Assembly: GCA_025059995.1 (NCBI GenBank)
Contig: JANXCF010000003.1
Coordinates: 186,001 to 250,000 of the forward strand
Direction: 5' to 3'
Length of the DNA: 64,000 bases
From: Leptospiraceae bacterium
Lineage (GTDB): Bacteria; Spirochaetota; Leptospiria; Leptospirales; Leptonemataceae
Shown in pieces: positions 47,220 to 55,471 of this stretch (the stretch's first letter is position 1; each line of letters starts with the position of its first letter). The translations under genes and the position numbers were made by a program. Under the pieces are notes generated by a model. It was not told the DNA's origin. It ran no database searches and saw only the letters and a list, made by a program, of their open reading frames with translations.

Positions 47220-47989
47220 ACAATAGTGGGATTTTAATACAAGCAAGAAGTTTCTCTGAAAGACTTCCAAAAAAGGTTTACCTTCCTTTGACAACCAAAA
47301 GAAACACCACAAAAAGCGTGATTGAATGGATTTACGAGCGACTCAGTAAAACCCAAATCCCTACTTTTGTGATTATTCCAAAAGAAGATTCAGAATTGAA
47401 AGAATACCTTCAAGAAAGACGCATTCCCTATGAAGAAGGAGAACATCACAATGTCAGAAAACGATATATCGACATTGCTACGAGGTTGGGGTTCTTCTAC
47501 ATTGTTCGGGCAACAGCTGATAATCCTTTTGTAGAACCTGAGTTAGTCATTCCTACTTTGAGAGCTCTTATTGATAACCAATTTGACCTTTTTTCTTTTA
47601 TCGGACTTCCTTTGGGGATTTCCATCGAAGCTTTTACCCTAAATGCTCTTAAAAGAAGATGTCCCGAATATGAATCAGAAGTCTATCAAGAACATGTTTC
47701 TTTACACATAAAAAAACATCCTGAGATTTTTCGAGTCCATCACGAAAATTATAAAAATTTTCAACAATACTATAACGAAAATTTAATGAAGCTCAAGGAC
47801 GAGGAACGAAATTGGTATCAAAAACACCTTCCTCGATTAACCTTGGATCAAAAAGAAGATTACGATGTTATGAAAAAAATTTATTCTGAGTTAGAAGATG
47901 ACTTTTCGCTTTATGATGTAATTGATCTGTACTTTAAGAAAAAAGAATTATTTTTGGGAAACATGCATGTCTCCCAAAGAAGATTTTGA
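47216..47989 (+). CDS. cytidylyltransferase-like protein (SpsF/CMP-sugar synthase family)
   Basis: About 257 residues. It begins MNNSGILIQARSFSERLPKK, the degenerate nucleotide-binding signature of the NeuA/KdsB/SpsF family (GILIQARSxSxRLPxK). It continues with FVIIPKEDSEL, VRATADNPFVEPELV and a helical C-terminal region. SpsF-type proteins activate sugars as nucleotide derivatives for surface polysaccharides. I start at the ATG at 47216 in ATGA overlap with the spiro-SPASM stop. Together with the following PseG-like protein it suggests synthesis of an activated, possibly nonulosonic, sugar. Confidence 0.75.
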   Translation: MNNSGILIQARSFSERLPKKVYLPLTTKRNTTKSVIEWIYERLSKTQIPTFVIIPKEDSELKEYLQERRIPYEEGEHHNVRKRYIDIATRLGFFYIVRATADNPFVEPELVIPTLRALIDNQFDLFSFIGLPLGISIEAFTLNALKRRCPEYESEVYQEHVSLHIKKHPEIFRVHHENYKNFQQYYNENLMKLKDEERNWYQKHLPRLTLDQKEDYDVMKKIYSELEDDFSLYDVIDLYFKKKELFLGNMHVSQRRF

Positions 47990-48926
47990 AAAAGAAGATT
48001 TTGAAATTCATCTCTATTCGATTTTTGAAGGGATTGGACACATTCAAAGAGGAATAAATATCTATAAGTTTTTAAGAAAATTTTATAAAAAAATCAAACT
48101 ATTTATCATAAATGATAACTATCAACAAGAGAAAAAAGAAAAATTAAAAGAACTCATCAATCACCAAGACTCAATTGATTGGGATTATGTTAATTTTAAA
48201 ACCTTATCAAACTTTGAAAACAAATACTATATTTTGATTTTAGACATTCGAGATCATGATCCAAAAATGATTCTTCAAAACTACACAAATTATTCTACTT
48301 TGTGTCTTGATAATCATCACGAAAGGCATCACTCTGATGTTGATTATTACTTTACGCTTCCTCATCCCCAACTCAAAGAAAGTGTATTGGATACCATCAG
48401 GAAAAACTTTTTTTCATTTGAGTATCTAAAAGCACTCGATCAACTTCCATCCAAAAAATCAGGAGTTTTGGTGTATTTGGGGATTATGTCTCAAAAGACA
48501 AAATATCATGATTTTTTAAAAAACCCCCAAAAAATTCAATCTCTCATAAAACAAACTACTAACGAAGTTTATATTATTGAATCCGAAAACTTCCACACAC
48601 CAGAAAATTTCTATAAACTTCTAAAGATTGTAGACTACGTCATTACTTATCCGGGAAATCTCTTTTACGAAGGTGTTTTTATGCAAAAAAAGATAATCTG
48701 TTATGATCTTGATAGTGAAATTCATCGAAATTTGATTTCAAAATTTCGTAAGGATTTGAAAACACACCACAAAGGTATCTACTACTTAGAAGAAAAGAAA
48801 GAAATTCTTACTTTTGATGTTTTTGAATTTCAAAATTTGGATACAGGCAAATATATTTTATCGACTTCGTATGATTTTTTAAGGAAATGGATTGACGAAA
48901 AAATTCAATCCTATGCAACAAAATGA
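47967..48926 (+). CDS. PseG/GT-B-like protein (putative UDP-sugar hydrolase or glycosyltransferase)
   Basis: About 319 residues. Near the N-terminus FEGIGHIQRGINIYKFL resembles the GxGHxxR loop of PseG and MurG-like GT-B proteins. Later segments TLCLDNHHERHHSDVDYYF and VLVYLGIM continue the pattern, and DYVITYPGNLFYEGVFMQKKIICYD resembles the donor-binding end of PseG. PseG removes UDP in pseudaminic acid synthesis. Whether this protein is a hydrolase or a transferase cannot be decided. I use the ATG at 47967, which overlaps the preceding gene by 23 bases. Confidence 0.6.
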   Translation: MSPKEDFEKEDFEIHLYSIFEGIGHIQRGINIYKFLRKFYKKIKLFIINDNYQQEKKEKLKELINHQDSIDWDYVNFKTLSNFENKYYILILDIRDHDPKMILQNYTNYSTLCLDNHHERHHSDVDYYFTLPHPQLKESVLDTIRKNFFSFEYLKALDQLPSKKSGVLVYLGIMSQKTKYHDFLKNPQKIQSLIKQTTNEVYIIESENFHTPENFYKLLKIVDYVITYPGNLFYEGVFMQKKIICYDLDSEIHRNLISKFRKDLKTHHKGIYYLEEKKEILTFDVFEFQNLDTGKYILSTSYDFLRKWIDEKIQSYATK

Positions 48927-50439
48927 AGCATACACCTTTCGATTGCTGGTAATTGTAGTTCTGATTGTTGCCATATTTGCAACGATATTTATAAAAATAC
49001 TTCCTGCTAAGAAAGAAATAACTCCTCAAGAAATCCAGCTTGATACAAGAATAAATCTTTTCTATAAAATGATTTACTTTCAGATTTTATTATCAAAGGG
49101 CTTACCCAAAGAAAATCAAATCACAATGTTTCAACAAATACAGATCCAAATCCAAACCTTAACAAAGCACATTCAACCTACCATCGAAATGGAAATTCAA
49201 AACTATATCTTTTTTCAACACTTCAAAAAACAAGGTATTTCAAATTTCAATTACGAAATCCAACAGAAAGTAGACAATCCTCAACTCAAAAACTATATTG
49301 ATTTTCTTAAAGCTATTTATACAGAAAACTTGATTTGGTTAAAGAATACTCCTTACTTTGAAGAATTTTTTCAAAACCCCTTAAAATTACCTTTGCATAA
49401 AATTGCTGTCTTGGATTTTTTTCGATTAATAGATCCACAAAAAGAAAAAGAGTATTTCGAAAAATTTTACCAAGAAACTCAACCCTACCAGTTCGTGATT
49501 TCTGTTGTGTTTTTGAGTTTTATTTTTTCTTCGATTTTTGGATTTTTTTTCTTAGTGAAATTCTTTTCAAAAGAAAGACCTGAGCTCTACGGGATACTCA
49601 TTCGAAGTTACTCAAGTGATAAAATCTGGATTTTCTTTGAAGCTGCTGTGATATATTTGTTTTTATATATTTCAGTTCAGAATTTTTTAATAGAATTTAT
49701 AAAAAAACACTATAATATCAATTTACTAATTTTTCAAATAGTTTATACCATCCTAATTTTTTTCATAGTGATAGTTTACGTGATCAATGAATTTGGTGCG
49801 AAGCATTTTCTGCATACCCTTTGGTCAGAGGTTTATTTTTATGGTTCTTCAACGAACGCTTCTAACGAAGAAGCACAAGAAAAACGAGAAGATGTTCAGA
49901 CAAACGAAAGCTCCGATCAAAACGAATTTTTCAATAAACTCGAACAAACCATAAAAGAACAAAACCTTAAACCGAAATCCATGATCAAAGAATTTCTTTT
50001 TGGTCTATTTGCCTTCATAACAATCTTTCCCATCTCGTTTTTTATTTTAGCTCTTAGTTTTTTACTTACAGGGAAAACTTTTGATTTGAGTGATGCACAT
50101 CCGATTTCTTTTTTATTTCCTGAAAATTTTTGGGAGGTTATAATCTTAGCAGTAATCATAGCTCCCATCACAGAAGAAATCCTTTTTCGAAATTTTATTT
50201 ATGGGTTTTTTCGATATAAGTTTTCGATTATCATCTCTTCACTCCTATCTTCTGTGATTTTTGCAGGTTTACATCCACAAGGAGCTGTAGCTATTCCTTA
50301 TCTTTTGTTTTTGGGGATTAGTTTATCAATCATAAGGGAATATCGTCCCAGTATTATTGCACCAATCATCACCCACATGATGGTGAATGCTTTTGCTTTG
50401 ACCACTACTTATCTTTTTGTTGAAACTCTGAATTTTTAG
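48913..50439 (+). CDS. CPBP-family intramembrane metalloprotease
   Basis: About 508 residues, much longer than the usual 220-300. An N-terminal membrane segment (about 10-31) and a roughly 160-residue helical periplasmic part come first. Further membrane segments follow, and the C-terminal CPBP/ABI domain has the catalytic motifs APITEEILFRNFIYG (EExxxR), FAGLHP (FxxxH) and HMMVNAFAL (HxxxN). These proteases are related to CAAX-processing Rce1 and appear in peptide maturation and immunity roles. It overlaps the PseG-like gene by 14 bases and ends the carA-spiro-SPASM run. I start at the ATG at 48913; an upstream TTG at 48892 is less likely. Confidence 0.85.
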   Translation: MQQNEAYTFRLLVIVVLIVAIFATIFIKILPAKKEITPQEIQLDTRINLFYKMIYFQILLSKGLPKENQITMFQQIQIQIQTLTKHIQPTIEMEIQNYIFFQHFKKQGISNFNYEIQQKVDNPQLKNYIDFLKAIYTENLIWLKNTPYFEEFFQNPLKLPLHKIAVLDFFRLIDPQKEKEYFEKFYQETQPYQFVISVVFLSFIFSSIFGFFFLVKFFSKERPELYGILIRSYSSDKIWIFFEAAVIYLFLYISVQNFLIEFIKKHYNINLLIFQIVYTILIFFIVIVYVINEFGAKHFLHTLWSEVYFYGSSTNASNEEAQEKREDVQTNESSDQNEFFNKLEQTIKEQNLKPKSMIKEFLFGLFAFITIFPISFFILALSFLLTGKTFDLSDAHPISFLFPENFWEVIILAVIIAPITEEILFRNFIYGFFRYKFSIIISSLLSSVIFAGLHPQGAVAIPYLLFLGISLSIIREYRPSIIAPIITHMMVNAFALTTTYLFVETLNF

Positions 50440-50499
50440 TAGATTTTATAAAATTTTTTCAAAATTTGAACTCCAAAAAAACTTTAAAAGGAGAACTTT

Positions 50500-51486
50500 A
50501 TGCTTCATCCCAACGAGGCACTATTTCCTGGTGAAAAACCATTCCCTATCATTCCGAGTTGTGAACATTTTGCTGGAAACGAAAAAATGATCTTAAAGGC
50601 ATTTGGATTTCAAAAAGAAAAAGGTCCCGTTTTTGACATTACAATGGATCTTGAAGATGGTGCACCTAAAGGACAAGAAAAAGAATACGCAGAATTATTT
50701 GTTCGACTTTTAAATTCACCTGAAAATGAATTCAAAATGGCTGGGGTTCGCATTCATGACTATACCCACAAAGAATTTTGGAAACAAGATGCGGAAATTA
50801 TTATCAAAGGGGCAGGAGATGTAGTTTCCTATATCACAATTCCCAAACCTACTTCTGTTGAACAGGTCCGAGAAATGATTGAATACATCCAAGAACTTTG
50901 CGACAAGATCGGACTCAAAAGAGAAATTCCCATCCACTGCCTAATCGAAACCCACGGAGCTCTAAGGGATGTAGAAAAAATTGCTCAACTACCTTGGATG
51001 CAAGTTTTAGATTTCGGATTGATGGATTTTATCGCAGGTCATTTTGGAGCTATTCCATTATCCAACATGAAAAGTCCAGGACAGTTTGAACATGAACTAA
51101 TTCGTCGAGCAAAATCTCAAGTAGTTGCGGTAGCATTAGCAAACGGACTGGTGCCATCTCACAACGTAACTTTGGATCTCAAAAACTACGAGCAAACCAA
51201 AAAAGATGCAGAAATTGCCAGATACAAGTTTGGATTCTTGAGGATGTGGTCCATCTATCCAACCCAGATTGATGCCATTGTAGAAGCCATGAAGCCTGAT
51301 CTTTCCGAAGTGGATCGTGCCGTAAAAATTTTAATCGCTGCACAAGATGCAAACTGGGGTCCTATACAATTTGAAGGAGAACTACACGATAGAGCTACAT
51401 ATCGAAGTTTCTGGACCTTAGTTCAAAGGGCAAGGGTTTCGGGGATTTCTCTTCCAGCCGAAGCCATTAAACGTTGGTTTAGTTAA
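50500..51486 (+). CDS. HpcH/HpaI aldolase / citrate-lyase beta family (CoA-ester lyase)
   Basis: A 328-residue TIM-barrel protein. FDITMDLEDGAPKGQ has the DLED metal-binding pattern. IHCLIETHGALRDVEKIA holds the conserved Glu, VLDFGLMDFIAG follows, and the C-terminus has GFLRMWSIYPTQIDAIVEAM (the SIHPxQ-type motif). The family includes malyl-CoA, citramalyl-CoA and citryl-CoA lyases; the substrate here is not decided by sequence. AAAAGGAG lies seven bases before the ATG. It is a single gene closed by a strong terminator at 51496-51520. Confidence 0.85.
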   Translation: MLHPNEALFPGEKPFPIIPSCEHFAGNEKMILKAFGFQKEKGPVFDITMDLEDGAPKGQEKEYAELFVRLLNSPENEFKMAGVRIHDYTHKEFWKQDAEIIIKGAGDVVSYITIPKPTSVEQVREMIEYIQELCDKIGLKREIPIHCLIETHGALRDVEKIAQLPWMQVLDFGLMDFIAGHFGAIPLSNMKSPGQFEHELIRRAKSQVVAVALANGLVPSHNVTLDLKNYEQTKKDAEIARYKFGFLRMWSIYPTQIDAIVEAMKPDLSEVDRAVKILIAAQDANWGPIQFEGELHDRATYRSFWTLVQRARVSGISLPAEAIKRWFS

Positions 51487-51495
51487 TTTTGATTT

Positions 51496-51520
51496 CCCTC
51501 AAGTTAACAAAACTTGAGGG
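51496..51520 (+). terminator. rho-independent terminator after the HpcH/HpaI gene
   Basis: A perfect 10-bp stem CCCTCAAGTT / AACTTGAGGG with a five-base loop, followed by TTTATTTTTG. It starts ten bases after the stop codon and lies between convergent genes. Confidence 0.88.
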
Positions 51521-51521
51521 T

Positions 51522-51965
51522 TTATTTTTGAATAGCCTCATATTTTTGGATTGCTTGTTCTAAAATATTCCACGATAAAGTTGCGCACTTAACTCGAATA
51601 GGAAATTTTTTTACTCCTTTTAGGGCTTCAAGTTCTTCGTAGTCTTTTGGCATTTGGATGTCTTGGCGTGAAGTAAGCATTGTTTTGAATAAGTGAATGA
51701 GTTCTTTCACAGTTGCAAGGGAACGTTTCTCTACATAACAAGTCATCATCTCTGTGGATGCTACACAAATGCTACAACCCTGCCCTGTAAAACGTATACC
51801 TTTAATTTCTTGATCCTCAAGATGAAGATGAAGTTGGATTTCATCTCCACAACCACGATTGACACCTTCTTCGTGGATATTGGCTTCTTCCAATTCACCA
51901 TAATGTCTTGGATTTTGAGAATACTCAATGATGATTTCTTTGTAGAGCTCCTCTGACAGTTTCAT
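51522..51965 (-). CDS. sufU: SufU-type Fe-S assembly protein
   Basis: A 147-residue IscU/SufU-fold protein with the conserved ligands C39 and D41 (GCGDEI), C64 (GQGCSICVAS) and C127 (VKCATLSW). The roughly 20-residue stretch between the second and third Cys that distinguishes SufU from IscU is present. SufU shuttles sulfur, through zinc, from SufS to SufB. It is the last gene of the suf operon, 3 bases after sufS. Confidence 0.93.
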   Translation of the reverse strand: MKLSEELYKEIIIEYSQNPRHYGELEEANIHEEGVNRGCGDEIQLHLHLEDQEIKGIRFTGQGCSICVASTEMMTCYVEKRSLATVKELIHLFKTMLTSRQDIQMPKDYEELEALKGVKKFPIRVKCATLSWNILEQAIQKYEAIQK

Positions 51966-51968
51966 GAT

Positions 51969-53219
51969 TTAACTTGCTTTTCTGATTTTTTCTTCAACTT
52001 TGAAGATTTTTACTGCTTTTTGGATACCTTCCACCAAGGCATCAATATCTTCAAAACCGTTATAAAGATATAGACTTGCTCGTGCAGTGCCAGGGATTTG
52101 AAGTTTTCTCATCAAAGGTTCACAACAATGATGACCAGCACGAATGGCAATACCCTCTTCGTCTAAAATGGTTCCAATATCATGAGGATGCACACCTTCT
52201 AAAAGAAAACTAATGATACCCCCACGTTTGGATAAGTCATTTGTTCCATAGAGTTTTATCCCTGGGATTTCTTTTAATTTGGGAATAGCATATTCCAACA
52301 ACGCTACCTCGTGGTTATGGATATTTTCTAAGCCGATTTGTTTTAGGTATTCTAATGCCACTGCGAATGCTACAACACCAGCAACGTCAGGAGTTCCTGC
52401 TTCGAACTTATTGGGAAGAGGACCTGGTTTAAATCCATCTTTCCAAACAGAAAAGATCATACTACCACCCCCTAAGAAAGGATCCATTTTTTCTAAGAGT
52501 TCTCTTCTCCCGTATAAGACACCAACACCTGTGGGACCCAACATCTTATGGGCAGATAAAGCATAAAAATCACAGCCGATTTCTTGAACATCCACTGGTA
52601 AATGACTGGCTCCCTGAGCTCCATCGACTACAAACACAGCATTAACTTGTTTTGCATAATCAGAAATTTTTTTCAAATCATGAATGGTTCCCAGAGCATT
52701 GGACATATGGGCAATCGAGATGATTTTTGTTCTTTCTGAAAGCACCTCAGGTATTCGTTCATAATCCAATTGATAATCATCGGTCAAAGGTATATGCTTT
52801 AGCTTTGCTCCTTTTTTTTCAGCAACCATCATCCATGGAACCAAGTTAGAATGATGTTCCATTTCTGAGACAAGAATCTCATCTCCTTCTTTAAGAAATT
52901 TCATCGCATAAGAATAGGCAACCAAATTGATACTCTCGGTGGTATTGCGGGTGAAAATAATTTCTTCTGGTTCTTTTGCATTGAGGAATTCTTTGACTTT
53001 TTCTCTAGTCAACTCAAACAAATCGGTTGCTTCATAACTTAAGCGATAGGCACCTCGATGGATATTCGCATTTCTACAACGATAAAAATCAGAAAAGGCA
53101 TCAATCACCCTTTGAGGTTTTTGAGAACTCGCTGCGGAATCCAAATAAACCAAGGGCTTGCCATTCATATTGGTTTGTAAAATGGGAAAGTCTTTTTTGA
53201 TTTCTTTATAGTTTAGCAT
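51969..53219 (-). CDS. sufS: cysteine desulfurase SufS
   Basis: A 416-residue class V PLP enzyme removing sulfur from cysteine for Fe-S cluster synthesis. Signature segments: VYLDSAASSQKP, RGAYRLSYEATDLFE, FTRNTTESINLVAYS, VDGAQGASHLPVDVQ, the PLP lysine in ALSAHKMLGPTGVGVLYG, and the catalytic Cys in IRAGHHCCEPLM. It is of the short-loop type II form that works with SufU. It lies 8 bases after the Rieske gene and 3 bases before sufU. Confidence 0.96.
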   Translation of the reverse strand: MLNYKEIKKDFPILQTNMNGKPLVYLDSAASSQKPQRVIDAFSDFYRCRNANIHRGAYRLSYEATDLFELTREKVKEFLNAKEPEEIIFTRNTTESINLVAYSYAMKFLKEGDEILVSEMEHHSNLVPWMMVAEKKGAKLKHIPLTDDYQLDYERIPEVLSERTKIISIAHMSNALGTIHDLKKISDYAKQVNAVFVVDGAQGASHLPVDVQEIGCDFYALSAHKMLGPTGVGVLYGRRELLEKMDPFLGGGSMIFSVWKDGFKPGPLPNKFEAGTPDVAGVVAFAVALEYLKQIGLENIHNHEVALLEYAIPKLKEIPGIKLYGTNDLSKRGGIISFLLEGVHPHDIGTILDEEGIAIRAGHHCCEPLMRKLQIPGTARASLYLYNGFEDIDALVEGIQKAVKIFKVEEKIRKAS

Positions 53220-53227
53220 AGGTATTC

Positions 53228-53542
53228 CTAATCAAATTGAATATAAACATCTTCATTTTGAATTTCTACTTTAAAGATTTCTATGTTCTCGGTTGCAGGG
53301 GGTTTTTTCACTTGTCCTGTCAAAAGATCAAACTTGGCTCCATGGCGTGGACAAGTGATTTCATGTTCAGTCAAATCGATTTCTGCTTCGTCAAATGGGG
53401 CTCCATCATGGGTACATTCATCTTGAAAGGCTATGATCTTATCACCAAGTTTTACTACGGCTACAGCTCCATATGGAGTTAACTTGCTTAGTATCTTTCC
53501 TTCTTTGAGTTCATGGATTTGACAAAAAAGCCACTTTTCCAT
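53228..53542 (-). CDS. Rieske [2Fe-2S] ferredoxin-like protein
   Basis: A 104-residue soluble Rieske domain with ligands C43-x-H45 (ECTHDGAPF) and C64-x2-H67 (TCPRHGAKFD). Such ferredoxins normally pass electrons to dioxygenases, but here it sits between sufD and sufS in the suf operon (gaps of 4 and 8 bases). A similar small Rieske protein occurs in suf operons of other bacteria. A role as electron donor to cluster assembly is plausible but unproven. Confidence 0.92.
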   Translation of the reverse strand: MEKWLFCQIHELKEGKILSKLTPYGAVAVVKLGDKIIAFQDECTHDGAPFDEAEIDLTEHEITCPRHGAKFDLLTGQVKKPPATENIEIFKVEIQNEDVYIQFD

Positions 53543-53546
53543 AAAA

Positions 53547-54707
53547 CTAAAGTCGGTTTATTAGTTCTTGTAAAAAAGAGTCTTTTTTTTCTTGGGACCA
53601 TTGGGTTTCGTCCACCAAATCCACCATAAAAGCAATTATGAGGATTTTCTTTGCTTCTTCTTCGTTGAGTCCACGAGCTTGTAGGTAAAAAAGAGCTTCC
53701 TCGTCTAAATCTCCTGAGGTTGCACCATGCTCACAATTGACGTTTTCTGAACGAACAATTAACCATGGTCGAGACTCGGCTTTGGCTTTTTTACTCAAAA
53801 TCAAGTTTTGATTCAACTGATGGCTTTCAACTCCTCTGATTTTTGGCAAAGACTCTAATTTTCCAATAAACACAGAATGAGCTCTTTCTTTGACGATGGT
53901 TTTATACAATAGTGAACTTGACTGATGATGATTCAAATGATAAATATCCATTTCCATATTGTGATAATTTCCTTTTCCTCCTAAGAAAAAACCAATCCCA
54001 CGAAATTGGGCATTTTCTTCCAACAATCTGGCTTGAATGAAACCCTTCCCTAAATTTCCTCCTAAATGAAATACTCCTGCATGAACATAAGAATCCCTTT
54101 TTTGCAAAATCCGTATCCGATGGAAATGAAAATCAAGGTCATTATAATGCCGAATTTGGTAATAATAAACCCGTGCATTTTCTTCTGCATAAATCAATAC
54201 TGACGAGGACCAAAAGGACGGAATTTCACAACGAAACTCTTCCGTAATCACAACTTCGGAATTCCTCTCAGCAACCACAATCGTAAAAGGAAAAAAAGAG
54301 TTTCCCTCTTGGGGAAGGTGTTGGATTGAAATTTCCTGTTTTTCTTGAGAATTCTTGGGAATTCGAATAATATTCAAGTTTTGCAAAAATGCTACATTCA
54401 GAATACCAAAATAATCCACCTCCCAGTTAAACTCCCGAGCCATTTCTTGATCATAATTTGCTAATAAGAGTTTTTTTTCAAAATCAGAGATAAAATCTAC
54501 GAATAAAGAAGTTCCATTTCTTTTTGTTTCCAGAACGGAATCCTGAAACCGAAAAGTCGAAAAGGGTATCAAATGGATGTTGATTTTTCGCCATGACTCA
54601 TGATGAGAAGGCGGAAGTTGGGTTTGTTCTAATACTTGGAGAGCTTTGTGTTTTATATTGTTGAGATACTTTGCTATGCTTTCATTGGGAATGGATTGAA
54701 CCTTCAT
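53547..54707 (-). CDS. sufD: Fe-S scaffold subunit SufD
   Basis: A 386-residue right-handed beta-helix protein that partners SufB and SufC in the SufBC2D complex. The C-terminal core has HNMEMDIYHLNHHQSSSLLYKTIVK-type repeats, a SESRPWLIVRSENVNCEHGATSGDLDEEALFYLQARGL-like conserved tail, and the conserved His near it (CEHGA), each given as landmark. The N-terminal half is poorly conserved, as expected. It starts 7 bases after sufC. Confidence 0.93.
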   Translation of the reverse strand: MKVQSIPNESIAKYLNNIKHKALQVLEQTQLPPSHHESWRKINIHLIPFSTFRFQDSVLETKRNGTSLFVDFISDFEKKLLLANYDQEMAREFNWEVDYFGILNVAFLQNLNIIRIPKNSQEKQEISIQHLPQEGNSFFPFTIVVAERNSEVVITEEFRCEIPSFWSSSVLIYAEENARVYYYQIRHYNDLDFHFHRIRILQKRDSYVHAGVFHLGGNLGKGFIQARLLEENAQFRGIGFFLGGKGNYHNMEMDIYHLNHHQSSSLLYKTIVKERAHSVFIGKLESLPKIRGVESHQLNQNLILSKKAKAESRPWLIVRSENVNCEHGATSGDLDEEALFYLQARGLNEEEAKKILIIAFMVDLVDETQWSQEKKDSFLQELINRL

Positions 54708-54714
54708 GTTTAAC

Positions 54715-55461
54715 CTACTTTTTTACGATGGATAATATTCCTTCGTAGCCTTCTTGCTCTAAACGTTCTGCTAATTCCTTTCCTCCACTAAACTGAATTT
54801 GCCCATCAAATAAGATGTGAACTCTATCAACTTCGATGTAATTCAATAACCTTTGATAATGGGTAATCAAAATCATTGATCTTTCTGGAGACTTCATTGA
54901 TTGGATATTTTCAGAAATAATCTTTAACGCATCAATATCTAAGCCGGAGTCAATCTCATCCAAAATAGCAAATTTGGGTTGAATCAAATACATCTGTAAG
55001 ATTTCATTTCGTTTTTTTTCACCACCTGAGAAACCATCATTTACATAACGAGTTAAAAACTCTTTTCTCATTTGGAGTTTTTCAAAACCTTTTTGGATAC
55101 GCTCATGAATTTCTCTTAGCGTGAGTTGGGGATGAAAACTCTTCATCACGTTTCTTAGAAAATCCATGGTCGAAACACCAGGAATTTGCGTGGGATGTTG
55201 CAATGAAAGAAAAATCCCTTTTCTTGCTCTTTCATGAGTGGGAAGAGATAAAATGCTTTCTCCTTCAAACTTGATGTCACCTTTAGTTACAACATAGTTT
55301 TTATGTCCTAAGAGTGTATAGGAAAGCGTGCTTTTGCCGGATCCATTGGGCCCCATAATGGCATGGATTTCTCCATATGGCACCTTCAAATTGATGCCTT
55401 TGAGGATTTCTTTTCCTTCCACTTCTACGTGTAAGTCTTCTATTTCCAATAGATATGACAT
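54715..55461 (-). CDS. sufC: Fe-S assembly ATPase SufC
   Basis: A 248-residue ABC-type ATPase energising the SufBCD scaffold. Walker A is GPNGSGKSTL, the Q-loop lies in FLSLQHPTQIPG, the ABC signature is GFSGGEKKRNEILQM, Walker B is AILDEIDSGLDIDAL and the switch His is in LITHYQRLL. The GFSGGEKKR signature is specific to SufC. It starts 10 bases after sufB. Confidence 0.97.
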   Translation of the reverse strand: MSYLLEIEDLHVEVEGKEILKGINLKVPYGEIHAIMGPNGSGKSTLSYTLLGHKNYVVTKGDIKFEGESILSLPTHERARKGIFLSLQHPTQIPGVSTMDFLRNVMKSFHPQLTLREIHERIQKGFEKLQMRKEFLTRYVNDGFSGGEKKRNEILQMYLIQPKFAILDEIDSGLDIDALKIISENIQSMKSPERSMILITHYQRLLNYIEVDRVHILFDGQIQFSGGKELAERLEQEGYEGILSIVKK

Positions 55462-55471
55462 GATGTTTCTC

